Counted from the first letter of the stretch, positions 7,036 to 16,542 are shown. The stretch: 64,000 nt of DNA from Gilvimarinus algae (GCF_030518215.1 NZ_JAULRT010000052.1:1-64000); one strand, 5' to 3'. Numbers and translations are program-made. Notes: a model not told the origin generated them from the sequence alone.

Positions 7036-7062
7036 CCTTTGCCGCCCCAGAGGCGGCAAAGG
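7036..7062 (-). terminator. Hairpin after the GH43 gene
   Basis: CCTTTGCCGCC (7036-7046) and GGCGGCAAAGG (7052-7062) form an 11-base perfect stem with a 5-base loop, 16 bases past the stop of the minus-strand GH43 gene. The tail lacks a long T run, so termination strength is uncertain. Confidence 0.6.
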
Positions 7063-7077
7063 CAAGGCCAAAGCCAA

Positions 7078-8805
7078 TCAATCCGTACAATAAGGCCCAA
7101 TCAAAGTCCCCACAAAACCACCCGCTATGTTAGTGCTGAGATTGGTGGCATCCACGCCTTCGGCGAGGGTGTGTTGCTCACCGTTGACGGTGTAGTGTGC
7201 GCGCATTTGCCCGGCGTTGAACGCGAGTGTCAAGGTAACTTCTTCGGCGTTCGGCAGTGGTTGGGCCTTGATGACTTCGTCCTGCTCGGAGCCGGCCCGG
7301 CGGTAGAGGGCCACTTGCGGCTCGCCATCGCGTTGGGTGAGGCCGAGAAAGGTCATGTACTGATCGTTCTGCACCGCGGCGATGCCGGCCATTTCGCCCT
7401 CGGTGGTGGGGTTGAATGACACGGTGGTGGAGGCGGTGGCGATGTGGTGCTGTTGGCGCCGCCCGACAAAGGAGGGCACGGCATTGAGGTCACCGATGCC
7501 GCCGCGGCAGGCGAGGCTGAGTGCGCCGTCGACCACCTGGTAGAAGCGGTCCTCGGGGTCGCGAATGCCCATCCAGCTGACGGACAGGGCGTCGCCGTCA
7601 AAGCTGTCGGTGTAGCCAAAGTCGCCGGCCGTGGGCAGCGCTGGTGCGGGCTGTTCGGGTAGGGCCGGTTTTTCCATGGCAAAGGGGATGCGCTCGCCCT
7701 GGGGCAAGATGTAGGGCCAATCGTTTTCCCAGGTGACCGGTATGAGGAAGGTCTCGCGACCGATGTTGAACATGTCGTTGTCGTAGGGGCGGATGGCGAG
7801 GAAGGTGGCCCACCAGTCGCCGTTGGGGATCTGCACAAACTTGGCGTGACCGGCGGCGATGATCGGGTTGTCGCGCTCAAAGTCCAGGTCGCGCTGGGTC
7901 AGTATCGGGTTGTGATCCGCCGGTGTGTAAGGTCCCCAGACGTCGTCGGCGCGGAAGATGGTCTGCGAGTGCTGGATGCTGGTGCCGCCTTCGGCCGCGG
8001 TGATGTAGTAGTAGCCGTTGCGCTGGATGATGTGTGGCCCCTCGATCCACACAGGTTCTGTGGTGATATCCACACCGCCGTTGATCAGTTGTTTGCGCTC
8101 ACCCACCATTTTCAGGTTTTTCCAGTCGAACTCCTGAATCCAGATGGCACGGTGGCCGTCGTAGCGGGGCTCTTCGTTGGGGGCGCCGTTGTTGAGAATA
8201 TAGGCCTTGCCGCTGTCGTCCCAATGAATGGACGGGTCAATGCCCTCAAAGCCGAGCCAGTGGGGGGAGGACCAGGGGCCGGTGGGTTTGTCGGCGGTCA
8301 TCACGAAGTTGCCCTTACAGTCCACGCAGGTAGACACCATGTAGTAGGTGCCCTCGTGGTAGGAGAGATCCGGCGCAAAGATGCCGCGCGAGACATTCAG
8401 GCCGGAGAAGTCGAACTGGTCGGGGCGATCAATGGCATTGGCGATTTGCGTCCAGTTGACCAAGTCTTTGGAGTGGTAAATGGGCAGGCCGGGAAAGTGG
8501 GTGAACGACGAGGTCACCACGTAGTAGTCGTCCCCCACGCGGGCGACGGTCGGGTCCGGGGCGTAGCCGGAGATAATCGGGTTGCGGAACTCGCCCTCGC
8601 CGACGGTCACCGTCTCCTGCGACTGCCCCTCATAGGTAAACTGGGTAAAGGCGGCGGTTTTTTCGGTGGTGGAGGACGTCTGGGCGGCGCTTTCGGCCGC
8701 CTTTTCGGTCGGAGCCGCAGTGGTTTGCGGTTGATCACCGGGTTGGTCGCAGCCGGCGAGGGTGGCAACCAGCGCCACGGCGGTGAGTGCGGTCATCTTT
8801 CTCAT
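7078..8805 (-). CDS. GH43 glycoside hydrolase lipoprotein (xylosidase/arabinofuranosidase type)
   Basis: A 575-residue lipoprotein with lipobox LAGC (Cys19), followed by a Thr/Ala/Glu-rich linker to about 68. The five-bladed GH43 propeller (about 70-380) shows D84 in YAPDP (general base), D190 in GIDPS (pKa modulator) and E255 in WIEGP (general acid). A C-terminal beta-sandwich of the X19/DUF1349 kind (about 400-575) is typical of the GH43_11-like beta-xylosidases and alpha-L-arabinofuranosidases. It should act on xylo- or arabino-oligosaccharides from the cell surface or periplasm. GAGGAT precedes the start. It is transcribed divergently from the second GH43 gene across a 204-base spacer. 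Confidence 0.9.
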   Translation of the reverse strand: MRKMTALTAVALVATLAGCDQPGDQPQTTAAPTEKAAESAAQTSSTTEKTAAFTQFTYEGQSQETVTVGEGEFRNPIISGYAPDPTVARVGDDYYVVTSSFTHFPGLPIYHSKDLVNWTQIANAIDRPDQFDFSGLNVSRGIFAPDLSYHEGTYYMVSTCVDCKGNFVMTADKPTGPWSSPHWLGFEGIDPSIHWDDSGKAYILNNGAPNEEPRYDGHRAIWIQEFDWKNLKMVGERKQLINGGVDITTEPVWIEGPHIIQRNGYYYITAAEGGTSIQHSQTIFRADDVWGPYTPADHNPILTQRDLDFERDNPIIAAGHAKFVQIPNGDWWATFLAIRPYDNDMFNIGRETFLIPVTWENDWPYILPQGERIPFAMEKPALPEQPAPALPTAGDFGYTDSFDGDALSVSWMGIRDPEDRFYQVVDGALSLACRGGIGDLNAVPSFVGRRQQHHIATASTTVSFNPTTEGEMAGIAAVQNDQYMTFLGLTQRDGEPQVALYRRAGSEQDEVIKAQPLPNAEEVTLTLAFNAGQMRAHYTVNGEQHTLAEGVDATNLSTNIAGGFVGTLIGPYCTD

Positions 8806-8837
8806 GTTATTGATCCTCAGTGTTCTGATTAGCGTTC

Positions 8838-8865
8838 TTCTCAGAGGTAGTTGTTCTCAGAGGTA
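8838..8865. promoter_or_regulatory. Tandem 12-base repeats in the divergent GH43 spacer
   Basis: TTCTCAGAGGTA occurs at 8838-8849 and again at 8854-8865, 16 bases apart, close to the start of the minus-strand GH43 gene. AT-rich sequence (8870-8920) beyond it may hold the promoters. Repeats here may bind a shared regulator of both GH43 genes, but duplication without function is possible. Confidence 0.4.
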
Positions 8866-9009
8866 TTTGGAATATATTATGATAATTAGATATTGTACTT
8901 TTAACTATAACTAGTTTGGGCGCTTCACTCAAATCGACGCCGATGTGGTGGCTGGGCGTTTGGGAGTAGGCGGCCTTTTCCGATAAAAACCGTCAAGTGA
9001 AGGTTAGCA

Positions 9010-10602
9010 ATGATTCAACGTATGGGTTTAGCCGCGGTGTTGTGGGCGCTGGCGGCATGTAGCAGCACAGTCGAGGGGCCAGCGCAAACCGGACCCTCAA
9101 CACTGGCTCGCAACCCGCTGATCTGGGCGGATGTGCCTGACCCGGCGGTGATTCGGGTGGATGACACTTTCTACATGAGCAGTACCACCATGCATATGAA
9201 TCCGGGTCTGCCGCTGATGGCTTCGCCCAACCTGGTGGATTGGACGCTTATCGGTTATGCCTATGACACCCTGGCCGACGGCAATGCCTCCACCTTGACC
9301 GGTGGCGAGCAGGCCTACGGTCGCGGGTCCTGGGCCAGCAGCCTGCGCTATCACCGGGGCCGCTTTTACGTGAGTACCTTTGCCAACCACACGGGTAAGA
9401 CCTATATCTTTTCCAGCGAAGATATCGGCAGTGGCGAGTGGCAGCGTGCGGAAATTGACGAGCTGTTTCACGACGCCTCGCTGGTGTTTGATCAGGGGCG
9501 GGCTTTTCTCCTCTACGGCAACGACGATATTCACCTGGTTGAGCTGACGGCGGATGCCACTGCGCTCAAGCCGGGCGGCCTGCGCACGACGGTGATTGAA
9601 AAAGCCTCTTCCATTGCCGGCGAGGACTTCTGGGTGCCGGCCGAGGGCGCGCAGGTGATCAAGCGCAACGGCTACTACTACATCAACTTAATCAGCTGGC
9701 CGGCCAATGGCATGCGCACCCAGCTGGTTTATCGTGCGAAACAACTGACCGGGCCCTACGAGGGTAGAGTTGTGCTGCAGGACCGTGGCATTGCTCAGGG
9801 CGGCTTGATCGATACGCCCGAGGGCGACTGGTATGCCTTTTTGTTTCGGGATTTCGGGGCCGTGGGGCGCACTCCCTATCTGGTGCCGGTTCACTGGGAA
9901 GACGACTGGCCCATCTACGGCGTCGACGGCCAAGTGCCGGAGGTGCTGGGCATTGCCTCGAGCCAGCCGGGGTTGGGGAATCTTGTGGCGCCAGACGAGT
10001 TTGACTACCCCGAGGCGGGCTCTATGCCCACGGCAATTAAACTCGCCTGGCAATGGAATCACAACCCCGATGCCAGTGGCTGGTCAGTAACCGACCGGCC
10101 AGGCTACCTGAGCCTCACGAATCAACGCCTCGATAAGGGTTTATTGGATACCCGCAATACCCTGACGCAGCGTATGTTTGGCCCCGAGGCTCGGGCCACG
10201 GTGGCGCTGGATACCTCGCACTTGCTTGCGGGTGATGTCGCCGGGCTTGCGGCCCTGCAGGCGCACTACGGTTTTGTCGGCGTAGAAAAAAGTGAAACCG
10301 GTGCCTCGCTGATCATGGTAGCGGGCCAAGCGGAAGACGCCGAGGTGAACGAAACGGTGGCGGCGCGAGTTGCTTTGCCCCAATCAAGGGTCTATTTGCA
10401 AATTCGGGCCGACTTTAAAGACCAGCGCGATACCGCCACATTCTGGTACAGCCTGGATGGCTCGCATTGGCAGAGCATTGGCACCGAGCTGCAAATGAAA
10501 TACACGCTGCCCCATTTTATGGGCTACCGATTTGCGCTGTTTAACTACGCCACCCAGACACCGGGCGGCCGCGCGGACTTTGATTTTTATCGGCTGGAGT
10601 AA
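9010..10602 (+). CDS. GH43 glycoside hydrolase lipoprotein (GH43_12-like)
   Basis: A 530-residue lipoprotein with lipobox LAAC (Cys17). The GH43 domain begins at DVPDP (D44 as the likely general base) followed by AVIRVDDTFYMSSTTMHMNP, a signature I associate with subfamily 12 arabinofuranosidases and xylosidases. E in WVPAEGAQVI is the likely acid. A C-terminal X19-like beta-sandwich occupies about 330-530. It probably trims arabinose or xylose side chains together with its divergent neighbour. AAGG lies about 8 bases before the ATG. The exact linkage specificity cannot be read from sequence. Confidence 0.88.
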   Translation: MIQRMGLAAVLWALAACSSTVEGPAQTGPSTLARNPLIWADVPDPAVIRVDDTFYMSSTTMHMNPGLPLMASPNLVDWTLIGYAYDTLADGNASTLTGGEQAYGRGSWASSLRYHRGRFYVSTFANHTGKTYIFSSEDIGSGEWQRAEIDELFHDASLVFDQGRAFLLYGNDDIHLVELTADATALKPGGLRTTVIEKASSIAGEDFWVPAEGAQVIKRNGYYYINLISWPANGMRTQLVYRAKQLTGPYEGRVVLQDRGIAQGGLIDTPEGDWYAFLFRDFGAVGRTPYLVPVHWEDDWPIYGVDGQVPEVLGIASSQPGLGNLVAPDEFDYPEAGSMPTAIKLAWQWNHNPDASGWSVTDRPGYLSLTNQRLDKGLLDTRNTLTQRMFGPEARATVALDTSHLLAGDVAGLAALQAHYGFVGVEKSETGASLIMVAGQAEDAEVNETVAARVALPQSRVYLQIRADFKDQRDTATFWYSLDGSHWQSIGTELQMKYTLPHFMGYRFALFNYATQTPGGRADFDFYRLE

Positions 10603-10757
10603 AAATCCCGCGAATCCTTGAGCGTTAAATAGCGATGCTCGCTTATGACTGGTGGGTCGGCGCTACCTGGTTGGTGTGTCTGGGGCCCTTGACACACCCT
10701 ATGTCATCGCTGACTCTGGCAGCCCCTTAGCGCCCGATTTCGCAACAGCCTGCTCTT

Positions 10758-11405
10758 ATGAACAATCCAGTGCCCGTGCTCTATTCTTTCCGCCGCTGTC
10801 CCTACGCGATGCGCGCTCGTTTGGGCTTGCTATTCGCAGGCCTTTCGGTAGAGCTGCGAGAGGTGGTTTTAAAGCATAAGCCGCGCGACATGCTGGCGAT
10901 CAGCCCCAAAGGTACAGTGCCAGTGTTGCAGCTGGCCGATGGGGCGGTGATTGACGAGAGCCGGGATATTCTGGTCTGGGCGTTAAAGCGCAGTGACCCC
11001 CAGGGGTTATTGGCGGGGGAGGTTTTGGATCAGGCGAATGCCTTGTTCGACCAGAATGACACCGAGTTTAAGCACTGGCTGGATCGCTACAAGTATAGTG
11101 ATCGCCACCCGGAAATGGATCAGGCCGAGTACCGCGAGCGTGGCGAGGTGTTCTTGCAGGTGCTGGAGCGCTTGCTGTGCAAGAACCGGTATTTGCTGGG
11201 TGAGTCGACCAGTGTCGCCGACATCGGTGTCATGCCGTTTGTGCGCCAGTTTGCCCATGTGGATCGCGATGTGTTTTATCAGCTGCCCTACCCACGCTTG
11301 CAGCGGTGGCTCAAGGCGTGGCTGGAGCATCCGCTGTTTGTGCAAGCCATGGTCAAGTATTCGCCCTGGCAGGCAGGCGATAAACCGGTGGTGTTTCCGC
11401 TATAA
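10758..11405 (+). CDS. Glutathione S-transferase family protein
   Basis: A 215-residue cytoplasmic protein. The N-terminal thioredoxin fold has the motif FRRCPYAMRAR with Cys14, and VPVL and DESRDILVWA mark the glutathione-binding part. A helical GST C-terminal domain follows. It uses glutathione in conjugation or reduction of electrophiles; the active Cys suggests an omega- or glutaredoxin-like thiol transferase. It stands alone between the GH43 gene and a convergent small gene. Confidence 0.85.
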   Translation: MNNPVPVLYSFRRCPYAMRARLGLLFAGLSVELREVVLKHKPRDMLAISPKGTVPVLQLADGAVIDESRDILVWALKRSDPQGLLAGEVLDQANALFDQNDTEFKHWLDRYKYSDRHPEMDQAEYRERGEVFLQVLERLLCKNRYLLGESTSVADIGVMPFVRQFAHVDRDVFYQLPYPRLQRWLKAWLEHPLFVQAMVKYSPWQAGDKPVVFPL

Positions 11406-11412
11406 ATAGCTT

Positions 11413-11592
11413 TTAGGATTTTTGCTCCGCCTGCAAGGCTTCAATCTCCGCCCGAATCTTTTCCGCCTCTTCGGTCAGTAAGGAGTAAGTTTTAATGTCG
11501 CCGCCGCGCTGGGCGAGCATGGCCTTTTCCAGCTTGGCTTCATAGGTTTTTTGCAGCTTTTTTGTTGGATCTTTGCGAAAGAGAGACAGCAT
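11413..11592 (-). CDS. DUF6435-like small coiled-coil protein
   Basis: A 59-residue protein beginning MLSLFRKDPTKKLQKTYEAK and continuing as an acidic and basic helix (heptad-like LEKAMLAQRGGD...EEAEKIRAEIEALQAEQK). This pattern matches the small Lacal_2735/DUF6435 family of unknown function. The start at 11592 has AAGG 8 bases upstream; longer in-frame starts have no such site. It converges on the GST gene. Confidence 0.75.
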   Translation of the reverse strand: MLSLFRKDPTKKLQKTYEAKLEKAMLAQRGGDIKTYSLLTEEAEKIRAEIEALQAEQKS

Positions 11593-11728
11593 GGTCGAGC
11601 CTTTTGGATGAGTTTCCGCTTTATACGCGTAGAGCCGCTGTTTGGTTTTATCGGGGCAGATGCCAAGGCATTGATAGCAAAAAGCAGGGTTTGCCAAAAT
11701 TATTCTTTCGGCAAACCCGTTTGCGAGG

Positions 11729-13282
11729 CTAGTCAAGGGCTAAATTACTGATGCCTGATTTCAGCCAGCACTGGGTTGTGTCGTGATCGCAGGTGTGGGT
11801 GATAAAACCGTCAAAGTCGTAGCGGTAGTAAAGCGTGTCGCCTGCGACGCGCAGCCCAGTAATGGCCGAGTTTCTCGCGGTGTCGAGCTTGATGATCGGT
11901 TGCACTTCGCCCTTATCGGTGACTTCATAGATCACACCGTAACCGTAGCTGGTTTGGCTGTTGGTGTCTGCCTGTCGGTAGCCGGATTCTCCGGCGATCA
12001 GCAGGCGACCGGTGTCGGTGAGCAGGGCGTCGCGCATGGCGTCTTCGTCGTGGACATGAAGCAATTGCGAGTGGAGGGTGGTGCCGGTAGTGGGATCGAT
12101 GCGGGCGATATAGCCATCCCATTCGGTGGTGCCTCCGGCGGCACCTTCTTTTGTGTAGCGAGTGGAACCGGTCAGCAGCAGCTCATCGGCGCGCCAGAAG
12201 AGCTTGCCGAGATTTTCGCGGTGACCCTGCAAGCCGGCGATAAAGGTGTTTTCGAGCGCTCCAGTGGGACTCAGTATGGCGATGCCGACATCATAACCCT
12301 GGTTGTTGTCTTGCAGTTTCTCGTCAAAGTGGCTGTTGTAAATGGCCACATCCTGATCGTGCAACTCAAAGCCGACCGCGACTGTGCCGTCTTCACGAAT
12401 GGCCATGTCGCTTTCGTTGGCCAGGCTTTCTGCCCAAAGCCAGGTGTAGGCCGGCATGACTTGTCGGCTCCAGGCGACGGTGAGGTCCTGATAGAGCCGG
12501 TAGACCTTAACGCCGTAGCTGTGGATTAACAAATAAGGGGTGCCTTGATGCACCCGCAGGCGGGCGAGGGAATTGGCGGTCAGTTGCGGCTTGCCGTTAT
12601 GACTCAGGCTCTCCTCAGTGCGGCGTGTGGGAGCCTCATCACCTGCGATGTGGGTGTAAAAGAAAAGCTCTTCGGGCCTGGGAATGTCTTCCAGCCAGCG
12701 TTGATGGACGGGCTGGCCCGTTGTGTTCAGCGTGCTCAGGCGCAGCTCAAACCAGCTGCCAATGGCATTGGGTTGGGTGGATTCGCGCAAGACGGCCTCA
12801 AGCATTATCACGTGGCTGCTGTCGAGCATGGCGGTGTCGACAATCACCGTGCCCTCGGCGGGTTGGTATTGGAAAGCCAGTTGTGCATCAATGTGGCATT
12901 GCAGGCGCTGATTCCAGCCCGGCTGCCAGTCCAGTGTGGTGTAAAGCCTGACGGTATGCTCGTCTACTTGGCGTTGAACGTGACACCAAAATCCGGCCTC
13001 GGTTAGCTCCAGGTCAGTCACTTGAGATTGGTAGGCGTCGGTAAGCTCAATGTTGACGCGCTCGTCCGCCGCCGGCGGCGCAGTGGCGATATTGGTGAGA
13101 TCATCGTTGTGCGGTGCCAGGGGCGTATCCCCCGATAACTCTGGCGGTGGATCGACGGGGTTGTCTGTGGCCGGCGGGGTGTGAGTGTCGGTGGTGTCAC
13201 TGCCAGAGCCACAGCCGGCAAGCAGCACTGAAAATAAAAAAATGGCAGACAATAGAGCGGGTATAAACTGAATCGCGTTCAA
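11729..13282 (-). CDS. Large hypothetical lipoprotein
   Basis: A 517-residue lipoprotein with lipobox LAGC (Cys24) and a low-complexity Thr/Pro/Asp linker to about residue 70. The body has repeated short beta-strand stretches, such as DGTVAVGFELHDQDVAIYN, DELLLTGSTRYT and GRLLIAGESGYR, spaced like blades of a beta-propeller. No enzyme family is recognised. It is probably anchored facing the periplasm or the outside. The neighbouring genes give no functional hint. Confidence 0.75.
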   Translation of the reverse strand: MNAIQFIPALLSAIFLFSVLLAGCGSGSDTTDTHTPPATDNPVDPPPELSGDTPLAPHNDDLTNIATAPPAADERVNIELTDAYQSQVTDLELTEAGFWCHVQRQVDEHTVRLYTTLDWQPGWNQRLQCHIDAQLAFQYQPAEGTVIVDTAMLDSSHVIMLEAVLRESTQPNAIGSWFELRLSTLNTTGQPVHQRWLEDIPRPEELFFYTHIAGDEAPTRRTEESLSHNGKPQLTANSLARLRVHQGTPYLLIHSYGVKVYRLYQDLTVAWSRQVMPAYTWLWAESLANESDMAIREDGTVAVGFELHDQDVAIYNSHFDEKLQDNNQGYDVGIAILSPTGALENTFIAGLQGHRENLGKLFWRADELLLTGSTRYTKEGAAGGTTEWDGYIARIDPTTGTTLHSQLLHVHDEDAMRDALLTDTGRLLIAGESGYRQADTNSQTSYGYGVIYEVTDKGEVQPIIKLDTARNSAITGLRVAGDTLYYRYDFDGFITHTCDHDTTQCWLKSGISNLALD

Positions 13283-13560
13283 GAGGGGTTCCTTGCAGAA
13301 AAAACAAGCAGATAAAGCCTATAAATAGAGCAGCGGACAACTTCGGTAGTGTAAACGTGGCGTTAGCGGCTAATCGTTAAAAAACGTTACAGCCTCTTAG
13401 GCGTCCGGGTGATTGTCCTTGGGCGGTGTATTTTTCTAGGCTGTTGCCGCGAGCGACAGTGCCAAATGTCACGATCTATGAGGTTTTTAGGGATGAATCG
13501 GGTTGGCTAGCGAGGTGCTGCTGTTATCTGCGCGAAATAGTGGAAAAACAGGCATGCCTT

Positions 13561-13920
13561 TTACATTTGCTGCTGCAAATACTCCCTCAGCAATTTTGTA
13601 TTGCGCGTATTCGCTTTGAAAAACGCGTCGAATACATCGCCCGCTATCGGGATGAGGCCGCCGAGAAAGTCGATGGCCATATTGATCATAATGCGAACTT
13701 TTACGCGGCGGCTGGCGCCGGCGCGGTGGGCTTCAAGTAGCACGTAGCCCGATAGCAGCAGGCCCGCCAAGTCACCGACGACAGGCAGCAGGCCGAGCAC
13801 GGCCTCTGTACCGATTCTAAAATTGGTAAACGGCACGGACAGGCTGCTGTCGGTGAAGCGGCTGAATTTATCAAGCCGCGCTAACCTGGCTTGCTGTTCG
13901 GCTCTGGAGGGTGTCGGCAT
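13561..13920 (-). CDS. DUF4112 membrane protein
   Basis: A 119-residue protein of the DUF4112 family, recognised by FRIGTEAVLGLLPVVGDLAG and the symmetric IDFLGGLIPIAGDVFDAFFK. Two Gly-rich hydrophobic segments likely enter the membrane. The function is unknown. It starts 19 bases after the stop of the DsbA-like gene on the same strand, so the two are probably cotranscribed. Confidence 0.85.
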   Translation of the reverse strand: MPTPSRAEQQARLARLDKFSRFTDSSLSVPFTNFRIGTEAVLGLLPVVGDLAGLLLSGYVLLEAHRAGASRRVKVRIMINMAIDFLGGLIPIAGDVFDAFFKANTRNTKLLREYLQQQM

Positions 13921-13939
13921 CTGCGCTTTTCGCTCGGCG

Positions 13940-14590
13940 TTATTCCGTTTCGGCGCTGATATCCCGAAATGCCTGCACCAGCGTATCGGCCTCCTGGGCG
14001 CCGGAGATCAGGTATTTGCGGTTGACAATAAACGCCGGCACAGCGCTGACGCCTGCCTGTTGATAGGTGGTTTCGTCGTCCCGCACGGATTGGACATAGC
14101 GGTCGGATTCCAGCACCTTTTGCGCCTCGACCTGATCCAGCCCGACTTGCCGGACGCAGTTCAAGAGAACGCCGTGATCGGACACGTCCAGCGCCTTGCC
14201 GAAATAGGCGTCAAACAGGGCTTGCTTCATGGCCGTTGCCTGGCCTTGTTCCTCGGACCATTTGACCAGCCGGTGGGCATCGAAGGTGTTGCAGGTAGTG
14301 CGCTCCTGCATCTTTTCAAAGTTGACGCCGAGCTCTCTGGCGGTGTGTATCATCTGCTCTTGAGTAGCGCGCATTTCCTCTTCGGTGCGGCCGTACTTGC
14401 GGGCTAAGGCCGGCAGAATCGGCTCGCCTTCACCGGTGTGATCCGGGTTTAGTTCAAAGGCGTGCCACTGCAGGGTAAACTGGTAATCGGGCGTCAGCGC
14501 CTTCATGGCCTGTTCCAGCCGGGCGTAGCCAATGGCGCACCAAGGGCAGGCGATGTCGGAAACAAGGTCGATTTGAATCTTCTGCGTCAT
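13940..14590 (-). CDS. DsbA-family (FrnE-like) oxidoreductase
   Basis: A 216-residue cytoplasmic protein; no signal peptide is seen. It has a thioredoxin fold with an inserted helical domain. The active site is C15-P-W-C18, and a cis-Pro loop (AGVSAVPAF) lies near residue 180. It belongs with the FrnE/2-hydroxychromene-2-carboxylate isomerase-like DsbA proteins that exchange disulfides under oxidative stress. It is upstream of the DUF4112 gene in a probable two-gene unit. Confidence 0.88.
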   Translation of the reverse strand: MTQKIQIDLVSDIACPWCAIGYARLEQAMKALTPDYQFTLQWHAFELNPDHTGEGEPILPALARKYGRTEEEMRATQEQMIHTARELGVNFEKMQERTTCNTFDAHRLVKWSEEQGQATAMKQALFDAYFGKALDVSDHGVLLNCVRQVGLDQVEAQKVLESDRYVQSVRDDETTYQQAGVSAVPAFIVNRKYLISGAQEADTLVQAFRDISAETE

Positions 14591-14760
14591 GGTTCAGTCG
14601 CTCAGTTTCAGGGTTGACTTGATCCACTTTACCACGTGATGCGTTTGACTTCTCAGACTAAAGTTTACAGCCGCAGACTGGATTGCGCGGTGGGGTTGTT
14701 GTTTTTAGCGATGCAAATTTTGTAACATTTGAAAGTTTGTCGATAAATGGAGGTTTACCC

Positions 14761-15210
14761 ATGCAGCCGCGTTTTATTCACACTGTCTCCACGATCCACC
14801 GCCCTTTGGTGGATGGCGAGGCAGAAGTGGGCACCCGCTATGCTATGTGCCCAAGGGCTGATATTGCGCTGCTGGTAAACGGTGGGTCTGAGTTCCGGGT
14901 CTGCTCTTTTGACGGCATCAACGGCCACGCGGTCTTTGAGGGCAGCTGGTCAGAATTTCGCTCGAGTTTCGGCGATGAGTTTATCGATATCAGTATAGTC
15001 TCTGAAAATGGCGGCGACCCGGTGGCATCGGCCGTGCGTGTCGACAGCATATGTAAAGTGGTCATGCTGGAGAATGATGAGCACGCGACCCTGCATTTGA
15101 TGGACGAGCTCGCCTGTTCGGGCATGTACGGCATATTGCCAGGCCGTCCGAGCCAGGTGCGTATTGATCCTCAGTCTTACCATCATATGGTAGAGGTGCT
15201 GGCGCAGTAG
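14761..15210 (+). CDS. Hypothetical protein, 149 residues
   Basis: The family is not recognised. It is a soluble acidic protein with alternating short strands (GTRYAMCPRADIALLVNGG, FDGINGHAVFEG) and no signal peptide. The start at 14761 has GGAGG 7 bases upstream and is preferred over 14683. Codon and composition pattern match its neighbours, so it is likely real. It lies between the DsbA-like gene (divergent) and the JmjC-type oxygenase. Confidence 0.6.
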   Translation: MQPRFIHTVSTIHRPLVDGEAEVGTRYAMCPRADIALLVNGGSEFRVCSFDGINGHAVFEGSWSEFRSSFGDEFIDISIVSENGGDPVASAVRVDSICKVVMLENDEHATLHLMDELACSGMYGILPGRPSQVRIDPQSYHHMVEVLAQ

Positions 15211-15357
15211 TGCGTCGCCCGCCCCCTCGGGGTTAGCCTTTAGCCTTCGTTGCCAGAGGGTTAAACAAAAACTTACACTCTCACCTAGGTATAGACTTGG
15301 AGCCCTGCGGCTCAGGGCATACACTTCGGCCTCAGTTTTCAGGATGTCGTTGTCTCT

Positions 15358-16386
15358 ATGCTGCCTTCTCCCACACCTGTTCGCGAGTGGCACAATGTCG
15401 GGCGCGAGTGTTTCGAGTCCGACATTGCCCCGCTGTTTCAGCCAGCGGTGCTGCGCGGTTTCGTCGAGCACTGGCCGGCGGTTCGCGAGGGGCTGCGCTC
15501 GAACGACGCACTCTTCAATTACCTAAAGGGCTATGCGACTCAGCAACCGGTTAGGTTGTTTTTGGGAGCGCCGGAAATTCACGGCCGGTATTTTTACACG
15601 GAGGACATGCGCGGCTTCAATTTTGAAGAGCTTGAAGGTCCTTTTGCCGCGGCACTCGGCCAGTTTCAAGGTCTGATTGGTGCGCCCGATGCGCCATCCA
15701 TTTATATGGGGGCCACCTCAATTCCCTCGGTGTTACCCGGCTTTGAAAAGGACAATCACCTGGAGGTTATCGGTGATGAGGTGCTGCCCAATATCTGGAT
15801 TGGCGGCGCGGCGACCATCACCACGCACTTTGATACCTCTGATAATATCGCCTGCGCTTTGGCGGGCAAAAGGCGCTTTACGCTCTTTCCGCCGGAGCAG
15901 ATTAGCAATCTCTATATCGGTCCGCTAGATCATACACCAGCCGGTCAGCCAGTGAGTATGGTATCGGTTAGCAACCCGGATTTAAGCCGTTACCCGCGCT
16001 TTGCGCAGGCGCTGGAGCAGGCCCAGGTGGCCGAGTTGGCGCCCGGCGATGCTTTGTATATTCCGCCCTTGTGGTGGCACAACGTCGACTCATTTGCGCC
16101 ACTCAACGTGCTGGTGAACTACTGGTGGGAGCCGCTCACCGCGACCACAGGCTCGCCCTTTGATAGCTTGATACACAGCATTCTCGCCGTCAGTCATTTG
16201 CCGTTGAAACAGCGTCAGGCCTGGAGAGCGTTTTTCGATCACTATGTGTTTGGTGAAGCGGCGCCGGCCGAGCATCTTGCGCCCGAGCACAGGGGCATAT
16301 TAGGCGAGCTTACTCCCGAAGTGGCCGAAGAGATAAAAACCTACCTCAAGCACGGGCTGCAAGCGGGCTTGCCACCCGAAAAATAG
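15358..16386 (+). CDS. JmjC/cupin_8 family oxygenase
   Basis: A 342-residue cytoplasmic protein of the cupin_8 (JmjC-like) type. The Fe(II) site is visible as H157-x-D159 in TITTHFDTS and H241 in WWHNVDS; K171 in GKRRFTLFPPEQ may bind 2-oxoglutarate. Family members hydroxylate proteins or small molecules. It is a clear paralogue of the JmjC gene at 37987 inside the receptor/halogenase locus: both have NxACxxxGKRRFTLFPPEQ and LWWH/MWWH-type motifs. No receptor or halogenase adjoins this copy. The ribosome site is weak. Confidence 0.85.
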   Translation: MLPSPTPVREWHNVGRECFESDIAPLFQPAVLRGFVEHWPAVREGLRSNDALFNYLKGYATQQPVRLFLGAPEIHGRYFYTEDMRGFNFEELEGPFAAALGQFQGLIGAPDAPSIYMGATSIPSVLPGFEKDNHLEVIGDEVLPNIWIGGAATITTHFDTSDNIACALAGKRRFTLFPPEQISNLYIGPLDHTPAGQPVSMVSVSNPDLSRYPRFAQALEQAQVAELAPGDALYIPPLWWHNVDSFAPLNVLVNYWWEPLTATTGSPFDSLIHSILAVSHLPLKQRQAWRAFFDHYVFGEAAPAEHLAPEHRGILGELTPEVAEEIKTYLKHGLQAGLPPEK

Positions 16387-16542
16387 ATACAATGGGACGC
16401 CTTTAGCTTCACACAAGAGTCACCACTCAAAGAACCCGCCCGCCCATAGTTGCGCGCGCAATACAAGCCACGTTGAGAGACGCTGTGGCCTTCGGTAGTA
16501 TGGCGCGCTAAGCCAAACCTTAATACCCACGCAAACGAATCC

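Noticed and set aside
7846-8832. Plus-strand open frame of 328 residues
   Set aside because: It is antisense to the GH43 gene, whose catalytic motifs and lipobox are plain. The composition is that of a high-GC shadow frame.
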